DNA of 64,000 bases, taken from the NCBI GenBank assembly GCA_006226375.1, contig SBHC01000063.1:248001-312000 (forward strand), read 5' to 3'. The position numbers and the translations under genes are program-made. Positions 7,380-15,228 of the stretch are shown here, one piece after another. Positions within the stretch are counted from its first letter, which is position 1. Each line of letters begins with the position of its first letter. The notes beneath the pieces were generated by a model. The model had not been told where the DNA came from. It worked only from the letters and a program-made list of their open reading frames with translations, and made no database searches. Source of the DNA: Deltaproteobacteria bacterium (GTDB taxonomy: Bacteria; Myxococcota_C; UBA6777).

Positions 7380-10300
7380 ATGTATCGACATTGGACAAGC
7401 TTGTTGAAAAAGAGCCTTTTGCCGCTGGCTCTGTTGTGCTGCATCAGTTTGGTGTGGGGTTCATGGGGATGTTCGAATTCCTCCACAGAGCCGACCCTGG
7501 AAGATGGAGGCGTTCTGGTCGTCATGCCGGAAGGAGCCGACCCTGCCCTCACCAGGTTGACGGACTCCATCAAAGCTTACCTCAAAACGCTCTCAGGCTC
7601 GGAGCCTCAATGGGTGAGTCTACCCAAAGGAAACAACGACCAAGTGGTCAAAGCCGCTCAAGATGCACGAGCCGGCCTGGTCCTTGTGGTGCAAGCCCAG
7701 GATCTAGCGCAAGACCTGTCGCTGAAGGCACAGCCCAGCGAGGACGCCAGCAGCTACCAAATGACCACCAAGGACGAAGGCGAATGGGGCAATCGACTCG
7801 GAAGCAAGGGAGCAACCTTTGTCTACACCACTGGGGCAACGCGGCTGGCTCGTCAGTTCGCGATTTATGAGTTCCTTCGACGGCTGGGAGCCCGCTTTTA
7901 CCACCCTGAAGAAGAGTTTGTCCCCACCAACGACCTTAAGCAACTCCGAGACCGCGCCAAGACCCCAACCATCATGGCACGCACCCAAGATGGCAAACCT
8001 TCGGATGTGTACAGCCCCGACTTCTCCTCACGTTCGTACTCTTTCCATGGGTCACACCCGCTGGAGCACCAAGAGTCCTTCTCCGACGCCAAACATCCCA
8101 TCGACGAGGCCCGCAACGTCAACGATTGGATCGTCAAAAACCGGGGCAACCGGTTTCGTGGCGCAGGTCGTGGGACAGTCACAGGAGCAGACCGCGACAA
8201 GAGGGTCAAAGAGTTGGACGACCTCCGCAAAGTGATGGGCTTTCCAACAGGAACAGGGCTTGCGCTGCACAACCAACAACAAGGCGCCAGCGGCCTGGTT
8301 GACCCCAACAGCTCCAAGTCTCCCAAACAACAGATTGAAGAGCACGTAGAGAAGCTGCTCCAAAACAGCCCCTCTGCTGAGGAGTTTGGTGTCCACTTTG
8401 GACCGACCGAATTCACCGTAACACCCGACAAACAAACGGTGGACTGGATCAACTGGGCAGGACAGAAAGCGTTGTCCATCAACCCCAAGCTTCGGGTCAT
8501 CGTCAACAATCACATCACAGGCACCCAAGCCGCCGACAACTTCGATGACAAAGGTTGCCCCACTGGCACCAACTCCAACAACAAAGTGGACTACTACGAT
8601 CTCGCTTTCCACACCGACAAACGGTTCGTTGTGAAGGTTCACACGGTCATGTTCTACCCCTTGGAAGGACCGGCCTTTGTCTACAACCAGAAGACCTTTG
8701 CCCACAAGCTTTGTTTGATGCAGAAAGCCTCTGCAGAAGGCCGACCCCTTGAGTACTTCCCGGAAGGTTCTTGGTGGCTGAGCTTCGACAACCCGATCCC
8801 TGTGTATCTACCGCTGTATGTCCTTGCTCGTGGCATCGACATCAAGCTTATCAAGCCCCTGCTGAAAGCACGTGGACAAGGAACGCTCTACGGTCACAGA
8901 ATGTTTAACTCCGGTCATGAGTGGGGTTACTGGCAACAAGATTACGCCGTTGGGTTGTGGCATTGGAACGCTGACGCCAGCATGGAGCAGGTCGTCGGTG
9001 AAATGATGGACCCCCTCTGCAAACCCAGCGAATGGAAGACAGGCTGTAGCGCGCGCACCGAGGCCATCAAGGTGTTTCAGGAGTTGATGCAGCACCAGAA
9101 GGAATACTTCCTGGATCGCAAAGACTGGAAAGGACTCGCAGGAGGCCTCTACGCCTACTTCGCGGGTGAAGATCCAGCCGATGAGATCGCCGCAGTCACA
9201 GGCTTTGAGTTCCGCCCGGTGAAGGTGGCGTTTCGCACAGTCTCGCGCTGGGATGCCTCCCAACTGAAGACCTTCCGAGACACAGATATCAAAGCACTGC
9301 AGGACATGGAAAGCGCCAACAAAGGGTGGCTCGACCGACTCAATGCATTGACCGCCAGCATTCCAGAAGCCGGCAAACCCTGGCTCGCTGAGATCATCGA
9401 TGGGATTGAAATCAACTGGCTCCGTGCCCGGCAAACCCTCGCTTTGTACAACGCTGTTATGGCTTACAGAGAGACTCAGTTGACCAACGAAGAAGCGAAG
9501 AAGAAAGACCCCAACGCCGCCACCCAAGACCCCAAGAAAGCGGCCGAGACCTTCTGGAAGCAAGCCTCAGACACATTGAAGCAAGCCGAAACAGTCATCC
9601 GACGACGCGAGAAGATGTACCGGTATCCGGCTGCCCAAACCCACGGAGGAGGCGACACTCCCGAGACCGCCGTCCCCAACGGAACCACTTACCCCTGGCG
9701 AGTCCACACCAAGACCCACACCCTGGCGTACTGGGTCAACCGTCACAACCAGGTAGAGCAGCTCTTGGAAGGCAAAGATGGTGACAAAAACGCACTTCGC
9801 CTGGACCCTGCCTTCGCCGCTCCGGGCCAAAATTTGCAAGTCACATGGCCTGAGGTTCAAGGATTGAAAGCGTCGGTGAAGTTGGGAGACAAAGACCTGA
9901 AGACCACTGACAAACAAGTCGATCTGGGCAAAGACGAAGGCTTCTGGGAGGTCACGGGTTCCCTTGAGATTGGAGGACGTCAGGTGCAAGTGTCAGGCGG
10001 TGTCGCTCGCTTCACACGAGGCTCCAAAACACCTCCCAAAGGGCTCAAGCTGATTGAACCAAGCTCTCCTCTTGCGCAGAATGTTCTGGTCAGTCTGTTT
10101 CCCTCTATGTTGTGGGGTTCCTTCCCCACGCAAGGCATCGTCTTCGCAACAGACCTCGACAAGGACAGCGTCGCCTCCTTCGCAGACGTCCGCCTCGCCA
10201 GCTTTGCTGAAGCACCCAAGGATGGAGCGTTCCAAACCAAGCCCATCTCCTTCCGGATGCCTGTACCCGATCCAGCGTCGGGAGAGTTAGCCTTAACCTT

Positions 10301-10541
10301 GGGCGTGAGCAACATGGTGTTGTCCGGGAAGTTGGATGGTGAAGGACGACTCGAAAGCCCCATCACCATGAAAGGTAACTTGGAGCTCAAGGACTTGGTG
10401 GACGCCCTGATCAAGCTTGCAGGGTTCGACGAAAAAGGAGCCTACCAAACGTTGGGCTCCATCCTGAACTTCAACCCAGACAAGCCCCCCGCCACAGCAC
10501 CCTTCCACGCTGAGTTAAAGATCGAAGTTTGGACCCCCTAA
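7380..10541 (+). CDS. Large lipoprotein with GH67N/DUF4838-like region
   Basis: 1053 residues from ATG 7380, with GGGAGA about eight bases upstream. An export signal ends at G-S-W-G-C, with Cys31 the probable lipid attachment site (Trp at -2 is unusual). Residues about 45-190 resemble the N-terminal domain of alpha-glucuronidases and DUF4838 proteins: a strand-rich start, then T-T-G-A-T-R-L-A, then Y-E-F-L-R-R-L-G-A-R-F-Y-H-P. The central part has aromatic- and His-rich segments typical of a TIM-barrel-like hydrolase, and the last 250 residues look beta-rich. Catalytic residues cannot be assigned by eye. A polysaccharide-related surface role is an inference from the domain. It is the last of a three-gene run; the next gene is convergent. 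Confidence 0.6.
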   Translation: MYRHWTSLLKKSLLPLALLCCISLVWGSWGCSNSSTEPTLEDGGVLVVMPEGADPALTRLTDSIKAYLKTLSGSEPQWVSLPKGNNDQVVKAAQDARAGLVLVVQAQDLAQDLSLKAQPSEDASSYQMTTKDEGEWGNRLGSKGATFVYTTGATRLARQFAIYEFLRRLGARFYHPEEEFVPTNDLKQLRDRAKTPTIMARTQDGKPSDVYSPDFSSRSYSFHGSHPLEHQESFSDAKHPIDEARNVNDWIVKNRGNRFRGAGRGTVTGADRDKRVKELDDLRKVMGFPTGTGLALHNQQQGASGLVDPNSSKSPKQQIEEHVEKLLQNSPSAEEFGVHFGPTEFTVTPDKQTVDWINWAGQKALSINPKLRVIVNNHITGTQAADNFDDKGCPTGTNSNNKVDYYDLAFHTDKRFVVKVHTVMFYPLEGPAFVYNQKTFAHKLCLMQKASAEGRPLEYFPEGSWWLSFDNPIPVYLPLYVLARGIDIKLIKPLLKARGQGTLYGHRMFNSGHEWGYWQQDYAVGLWHWNADASMEQVVGEMMDPLCKPSEWKTGCSARTEAIKVFQELMQHQKEYFLDRKDWKGLAGGLYAYFAGEDPADEIAAVTGFEFRPVKVAFRTVSRWDASQLKTFRDTDIKALQDMESANKGWLDRLNALTASIPEAGKPWLAEIIDGIEINWLRARQTLALYNAVMAYRETQLTNEEAKKKDPNAATQDPKKAAETFWKQASDTLKQAETVIRRREKMYRYPAAQTHGGGDTPETAVPNGTTYPWRVHTKTHTLAYWVNRHNQVEQLLEGKDGDKNALRLDPAFAAPGQNLQVTWPEVQGLKASVKLGDKDLKTTDKQVDLGKDEGFWEVTGSLEIGGRQVQVSGGVARFTRGSKTPPKGLKLIEPSSPLAQNVLVSLFPSMLWGSFPTQGIVFATDLDKDSVASFADVRLASFAEAPKDGAFQTKPISFRMPVPDPASGELALTLGVSNMVLSGKLDGEGRLESPITMKGNLELKDLVDALIKLAGFDEKGAYQTLGSILNFNPDKPPATAPFHAELKIEVWTP

Positions 10542-10605
10542 ACCGAGACTCCCCCCAACAATCTCACCGACTCATCGTAGCGAATAGACGCGCAGTAGAA
10601 GACTC

Positions 10606-11598
10606 TCACCTCTTTGTTGAAGCGCCCTCCCTCTTGGCTTTCTCTGAGCGCTTCTTGAGCATCTCACGTTGTTGCAGCAAGCGAGGTGTCAGATCGCGAA
10701 TGATAACCCCTTTCGGAGGTTGGAACCGGAACAAAGCAGGCTTCAATGGCTGGTTTATTTTAACGTTGGAGTAGCGCAGCAAAGCACGCATCGAAGGACC
10801 TGCAACGTGCTTCTTCTCCATCTTCTTCGAAGCATTGGGTGGTGCTCCAAACTGTGCAATCTCGATCGGCACAAGAGTCTTTGCATCGACGACGAGTTGG
10901 GAGTATCGAACCATCGAGAGCAGCATTTTCAAAGAGCGCTCACGATACTTTGCAGGAACATGCTTGTGCGAGGTCTGGAGCAATAGCTCACGAAACTTCT
11001 TTTCATCCACAGTCCCATCAAGAACAAGCAGACGTCGCTTGCCGCGTGAGGTCACCTTCATTTTCTTGTACGAGTACACGTCCAACAACTGAAGCAGGGT
11101 CGCTGGATAGTCCAGTCCTTCGGAGACCCCAAGGCCACGGATGTTATAGCCCGTATCAAACGGTCGTCCAGACACACGAAGCTTGGAACGGTCCACCTTA
11201 AAGCCTCGCTGCGATACGAGCTTTTTCCCTTGGTACGACTCAAGCAAGATCCATTGCCAACGAGGTGCATACACAATGGTGCTTTGGGCGTGGGTCGGAT
11301 ACTGTTTTCCCAAACGTGATGAGTGGTTGTAGTGAATGGTCATGTTTACGCGCATCAACGAGCCCGCTTTTCCCCAGATCTTACTTTGTCCCATTGTTTT
11401 GGGCTTTTTGTTTCCCTGTTGCATTACGGTCTGGGTGTCCATGGAGTAGGTGCGGATCCCCTTCGCCCAAGCTCTCAATTTGTTCACAACAGCCTGCGCT
11501 TTCGAAGGTGATTGCTTGGACTTCTTGGCAAAGGCATACCCCACATAGAGTGCACCACCTAGCAAAGCGACAGTAATCAAACGTTGCAACACTAACAT
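10606..11598 (-). CDS. LolA-fold-like exported or membrane-anchored protein
   Basis: 330 residues from ATG 11596-11598, with AAGGA just upstream (a GTG codon directly precedes it). A single N-terminal hydrophobic segment acts as anchor or signal. The body resembles LolA/LolB-type lipoprotein-handling folds: an opening helix K-L-R-A-W-A-K-G-I-R-T-Y-S-M, then alternating strands, then a late block P-L-K-P-A-L-F-R-F-Q-P-P-K-G-V. That last motif (A-x-F-x-F-x-x-P-x-G-V) is characteristic of LolA-like and DUF2092-type proteins. The C-terminus is a charged Lys/Arg/Glu helix, not part of the fold. Role in lipoprotein or lipid transport is only inferred. Confidence 0.55.
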   Translation of the reverse strand: MLVLQRLITVALLGGALYVGYAFAKKSKQSPSKAQAVVNKLRAWAKGIRTYSMDTQTVMQQGNKKPKTMGQSKIWGKAGSLMRVNMTIHYNHSSRLGKQYPTHAQSTIVYAPRWQWILLESYQGKKLVSQRGFKVDRSKLRVSGRPFDTGYNIRGLGVSEGLDYPATLLQLLDVYSYKKMKVTSRGKRRLLVLDGTVDEKKFRELLLQTSHKHVPAKYRERSLKMLLSMVRYSQLVVDAKTLVPIEIAQFGAPPNASKKMEKKHVAGPSMRALLRYSNVKINQPLKPALFRFQPPKGVIIRDLTPRLLQQREMLKKRSEKAKREGASTKR

Positions 11599-12042
11599 CA
11601 CAGTTCCTTTTGCAAAACTCGACAGGGTCCGACCTTCTCCAACAATGGGAGAGGTTAAGATTGTTGAGTCAATGGATGTTTGTCTTTGGAGAAAGAACGT
11701 TTTGGAAGCTAGGGTTTGGAGAGAGATTCGTCAAGGAAGGGTGTGGTCGCCGGCCGTTGGTTCATTGGTCTTGTTGGATGGAGGAGTCTTGTGGGAACAA
11801 GAACAGTCTCATCGCTTTCGGCGTGAGAGTGCCCACGGATGTGGGCACTTCTCCCTTGTCTATATCCCGCATGGCTAGCGGAGTTACTCATTCGGGCCGC
11901 GCAGATGCTCCGCGTCATCACAAATACGAAGGCCATGTCCTTACTAACAGGAATGAACCGCACCCATCAAGGAAGCCGGGAAGCAAAGAACAGGTAGGTA
12001 CGAAAAAGCAAAGATAGCTTTCAGGATGTTACAAGCCAGAAG
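11599..12042. other. 444-bp intergenic region with no supported gene
   Basis: It lies between two minus-strand genes. It should contain the promoter of the LolA-like gene and the end of the CE15 transcript. A 135-codon open frame on the plus strand (11610-12017) has no ribosome site and a composition unlike neighbouring proteins, so I do not call it. The one clear structure is the hairpin at 11828-11849. Confidence 0.6.
11828..11849. other. 9-bp perfect hairpin
   Basis: AGTGCCCAC and GTGGGCACT pair around a GGAT loop. The stem can extend by GAG/CTC across a single bulged T. It is GC-rich and stable, but no T-run follows on either strand, so a classical intrinsic terminator is not supported. 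Confidence 0.55.
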
Positions 12043-13428
12043 CTATCGAGAAAAATGGCTCGCAGCAAACTGGGTGAAGACAGCCCAATCATCAGGGGTC
12101 ACGCTGTGTCCACCGGGTCGTCGATGAAAGGCGATGTCTTTGCCTGTGAGGGTTTTCTCTTTGGGATAATCCTTAAGAGCCGGTTGCGGTTTCCCAAGAA
12201 AGGGCCATATCGGCTGGGCTGCAACCACTGAGCGCCACGCCGATGGAGGGTCTGCCCAGTCATCGCTAGTAGCGGTCGCAACGAGCAGAGGCCGCGGTGC
12301 GATCAGAGCGAGCAACAGATGTTGGTCCACAGGCAAGCGATTGGGTTCTTCAACAAACCCTGCAAAGCGGTCATGGAACCAATGGGGAAAGAACGGCTGG
12401 ATGGTCTTAATGGTTTCGCCCTGCTTTCCGCGATTCACAGCCGCTCCCATGGAGCCTGACTGGTTCGAGATGACGCCAGCGAAGCGGGAGTCACGAGCGG
12501 TCGCGAGCAGCGCGGCTTTTCCGTTGCGAGAGTGTCCCATCACCCAGATGTTTGTGGCATCGACGTCTTTGTCTTTCACCAAGACATCCAGCGCTCGTGA
12601 AAGTCCCCACGCCCAGGCGTTGATGGTCCCTCCTGACTCCGGTTTGTTTCGAATCGCTTCGGTCGCTCCAAACCGTTCGTGCACCCAATTTTTCCCGTCG
12701 GGTTGATCGAGGTCGAGGTCGCCATGATACAAGGTGGCCACGGCAAAGCCCGCTTTGATGTTCTGCGCAATGGCCCAGCGGCCGGCCGAAGTCCCACGCG
12801 ACTTCTCTGTGGCACGATTCTCCTCCGCCCCTTCGGCTCGATCGGGAACCCAGCTTGTCTCCAAAGGAATAGCAGGATCATCCAGGGTCGTGTGGTTGCC
12901 AAAAAAGTTCAGCCCAAGAAACAATGGCGCAGGCGTATTGGCAGTTGGAATGTACACCAAAAGCTCAATCACAGGACTCGATGCATCCGGTTGGATCCGG
13001 TAGATTTTACGAATGGCTGCTCCATCCAGCTCAGGCTTTGGACTCACCTCCACCTCCACCTTCATATCCTTGGGAACTTGGGGTGCCATACCGTACACAT
13101 AATGATCAAACAAGCCCAGAATTTCGGGCCGACGGCGACGTCTCCACTCTTCAGGAGTCTTGGCCTCTTTCTGGTCACAGAATGTCTGCAACAACAGCGG
13201 TAACTCAGCACTCACCGAAAGTTTGGCGACCTCTGGCAAGCTAGCGAGGCAAGTCTGAATGGCCGGGTCCACCGAGGAAGAAGACGTTCCAGCATCGGAA
13301 GAATTGTTGGCATTGGTATTGGAGTTTGTGTTGTTGGTGCCTGGCTCCGAGGAACAGGCCACCACGAAGCCGAGTCCAAGAACAACGCTCCACCCCAGGG
13401 CGAGCATCGTTCGCAGCACGGTACGCAT
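12043..13428 (-). CDS. CE15-like glucuronoyl esterase lipoprotein
   Basis: 461 residues from ATG 13426-13428, with GAAGGAG upstream. The lipobox V-V-A-C gives Cys25, followed by an Asn/Ser/Thr-rich linker of about 30 residues. The body is an alpha/beta-hydrolase. The nucleophile motif G-H-S-R-N-G-K (Ser300) matches the G-x-S-R-N-G-K of carbohydrate esterase family 15, and the late G-G-H (His441) fits the catalytic histidine. Family enzymes cleave ester bonds between lignin and glucuronoxylan. In the loop after the nucleophile strand the sequence is N-Q-S-G (Gln323) where fungal enzymes have E-S-G, as in several bacterial members that place the acid elsewhere. The substrate here is unproven. 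The gene is divergent from the next gene. Confidence 0.78.
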   Translation of the reverse strand: MRTVLRTMLALGWSVVLGLGFVVACSSEPGTNNTNSNTNANNSSDAGTSSSSVDPAIQTCLASLPEVAKLSVSAELPLLLQTFCDQKEAKTPEEWRRRRRPEILGLFDHYVYGMAPQVPKDMKVEVEVSPKPELDGAAIRKIYRIQPDASSPVIELLVYIPTANTPAPLFLGLNFFGNHTTLDDPAIPLETSWVPDRAEGAEENRATEKSRGTSAGRWAIAQNIKAGFAVATLYHGDLDLDQPDGKNWVHERFGATEAIRNKPESGGTINAWAWGLSRALDVLVKDKDVDATNIWVMGHSRNGKAALLATARDSRFAGVISNQSGSMGAAVNRGKQGETIKTIQPFFPHWFHDRFAGFVEEPNRLPVDQHLLLALIAPRPLLVATATSDDWADPPSAWRSVVAAQPIWPFLGKPQPALKDYPKEKTLTGKDIAFHRRPGGHSVTPDDWAVFTQFAASHFSR

Positions 13429-13489
13429 GTTTTCTCCTTCGAGAGGGTACAAAGCCAGATATGCAATGAATTTACGAACCACAACCACG

Positions 13490-13519
13490 TTGTCGTTGGT
13501 TCATAAAATACACTATACT
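13490..13519 (+). promoter_or_regulatory. Candidate sigma-70-type promoter for the 13604 gene
   Basis: A TTGTCG -35-like box (13490-13495) and a perfect-looking TATACT -10 box (13514-13519) are separated by 18 bp, in an AT-rich stretch of the divergent intergenic region. Transcription would start near 13526, giving a leader of about 78 nt. Confidence 0.4.
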
Positions 13520-13603
13520 CGCCTCGGAATGGAAAGAGAATTGAAACATCGGAAGAAAGCATTGTTGTTTATATTTTGAGTATGTATGTGAAGAGGTAAT
13601 GTT

Positions 13604-14608
13604 ATGACGACCTGGCTTTTTCTACCGTTTGTGCTGTTGGCAGCCAATAGCAACCCAGCGGACCATGAATGCAAGGAGATTCACGCCACGTATCGCGCGG
13701 TCCTTAAGTTGGCCAGTCAAATGATAAAGAAGGACCGGCTCACACGCGCCCAACAAAGTCTCTCTAAGCTTGCCAACCTTGAGGTATTAAAGGCCAAGTC
13801 TCCCTGCATCCGAAGTGCAACGTTCGCCCAACTCAAAGCCAAGCGTCTCGCGCTTCTTCAGCAGGTCAAGTCGAAAGCTTCGGTCTTAGAGAAGCGCTGC
13901 CTGAGTGTTCATGCGGCGTACAAGATGAACCTTGTTGACGTCCAACAGAACATCGCAGCAAAGAAACGTGAAGCGGCTCAATTCTACCTCTCCAAGCTCA
14001 AGAAAGTAGAGACGGCCCAACCTCACTGCTTCCGAGTCTGGGAGCACAAACAGCTACTCGCCCAACGCCACGAGTTGGAGCGAAAGCTCAACAAGCCACC
14101 TCCCAACAAGAAGCTCCCCTCCTTTTGGGAGAGCATCACCCCCGAAGAGAGACGCTCCTATCGCTCCTATCGAAGAGAAGAAAGCGACAGAGTCCGTACC
14201 TTCACTCGCAGAGTCAACCTGTCACTTGTCATTACAGGATGGACCATGTTTGCTGTGGGTTATGGCTCACAGCTGACCTTTGGTCTCGCCGCATTTTCCT
14301 CGAATCCTTTGATCGCTGGGTTGTCTGTCGTTCCTGTTGTTGGAAGTATCTCCCATGGAGTGCTAGCATTCATGCTTATCCAGCCCTACTCCGGCCAATG
14401 GACCGACTTCTTTGTTGGGGTCGGTAATGTCTTCCTTGGCATGGGCGGTGTCATCGCGATAGCCGTTGGTCTCATGCAGTTGGCCGGCTTAATCACAGCC
14501 ATCGTGGGTCATACGAGAGCAGAACCTTTCAGAGAAGAGCCAAAGTTCTCGGTAGCCCCTTGGTTTCATGAGGACGGCGTTGGTGTTGCGATGGCGGGCC
14601 GCTTTTAG
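13604..14608 (+). CDS. Exported protein with duplicated Cys/helical repeat and C-terminal membrane helices
   Basis: 334 residues with a short signal peptide. Residues about 23-165 hold two copies of a roughly 70-residue helical unit. Each begins C-x-x-(I/V)-H-A-x-Y, has an S-K-L-x-x-(L/V)-E-type centre, and ends with a second cysteine (spacing 45 in copy one and 43 in copy two). After a basic/Pro linker come three hydrophobic segments between about residues 205 and 305, and the end reads A-P-W-F then G-V-G-V-A-M-A-G-R-F. No known family recognised. GAGGT lies upstream of the ATG. The paired cysteines suggest disulphides in the periplasm, which is an inference. Confidence 0.7.
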   Translation: MTTWLFLPFVLLAANSNPADHECKEIHATYRAVLKLASQMIKKDRLTRAQQSLSKLANLEVLKAKSPCIRSATFAQLKAKRLALLQQVKSKASVLEKRCLSVHAAYKMNLVDVQQNIAAKKREAAQFYLSKLKKVETAQPHCFRVWEHKQLLAQRHELERKLNKPPPNKKLPSFWESITPEERRSYRSYRREESDRVRTFTRRVNLSLVITGWTMFAVGYGSQLTFGLAAFSSNPLIAGLSVVPVVGSISHGVLAFMLIQPYSGQWTDFFVGVGNVFLGMGGVIAIAVGLMQLAGLITAIVGHTRAEPFREEPKFSVAPWFHEDGVGVAMAGRF

Positions 14609-14628
14609 TAAGACAGACGAAACGCATC

Positions 14629-15090
14629 CTAAGGGCAACGTAGACCTGCACGCTGACACGCCTTGATCCATGTGAGGTAACGGCGCATGGGAACCGTACG
14701 CTTGGGATGAGCCACGTCCACACGCCCCATCGAAACAAACGAACGCTTCGGAAGTCGCTTCAACAAGCCCTTCAGAGCAGGAAGTCCTTTCACTGTCAGC
14801 TTGCAAAACATCCCATGGCAAAAGCTCTTGTACGACAGGATCTCACTCTTGCGTTTGTTCCGGTTGGTTCCAGGAAGAAGAGTAAAGAACCAAGCCTTCT
14901 TCGACTGCCAGGCGTACAACTCGTAGCCCTTCATTAACGTTGGTAGCTTGGATGGAATGGCCTTCTTCGCTTTCTTCGAAGAGAACGAATCCTTCACCTT
15001 CTTGTATCTCTTCGCAGGGGCCGAGAGCACAGGCGAGCGACCCAAGAAAGTCAACGCACACACCGCAGCAAGATAAGAAAGAACACGCAT
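14629..15090 (-). CDS. Small exported basic protein of unknown function
   Basis: 153 residues from ATG 15088-15090, with AGGAGA eight bases upstream; the longer open frame upstream has no comparable site. The signal peptide ends near V-L-S-A, followed by a Lys/Ser-rich stretch. The compact C-terminal half contains Y-E-L-Y-A-W, S-F-C-H-G-M-F-C-K and a final C-Q-R-A-G-L-R-C-P. Four cysteines in the mature part could form two disulphides. No family recognised. It is convergent with the preceding gene. Confidence 0.65.
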   Translation of the reverse strand: MRVLSYLAAVCALTFLGRSPVLSAPAKRYKKVKDSFSSKKAKKAIPSKLPTLMKGYELYAWQSKKAWFFTLLPGTNRNKRKSEILSYKSFCHGMFCKLTVKGLPALKGLLKRLPKRSFVSMGRVDVAHPKRTVPMRRYLTWIKACQRAGLRCP

Positions 15091-15228
15091 GAGATTCTCC
15101 TGTTGGATAAGTGAACTGGGCTGAACACCTATAGCTATACCCAACCTGAAAATCGAAAGGGTCAACGCGCTGTAAAAGGGTTGCAAGAAACTTGTGAGGC
15201 GTCGACAAGAGCTACACCGACAAGCAAC

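Noticed and set aside
11870-11930. Possible tRNA-like fold on the minus strand
   Set aside because: A GCGGA/TCCGC pairing exists but no anticodon arm, T-loop or acceptor stem can be assembled.
11610-12017. A 135-codon plus-strand frame in the large intergenic gap
   Set aside because: Composition unlike neighbouring proteins (Trp, Arg, Cys and His scattered) and no ribosome site.
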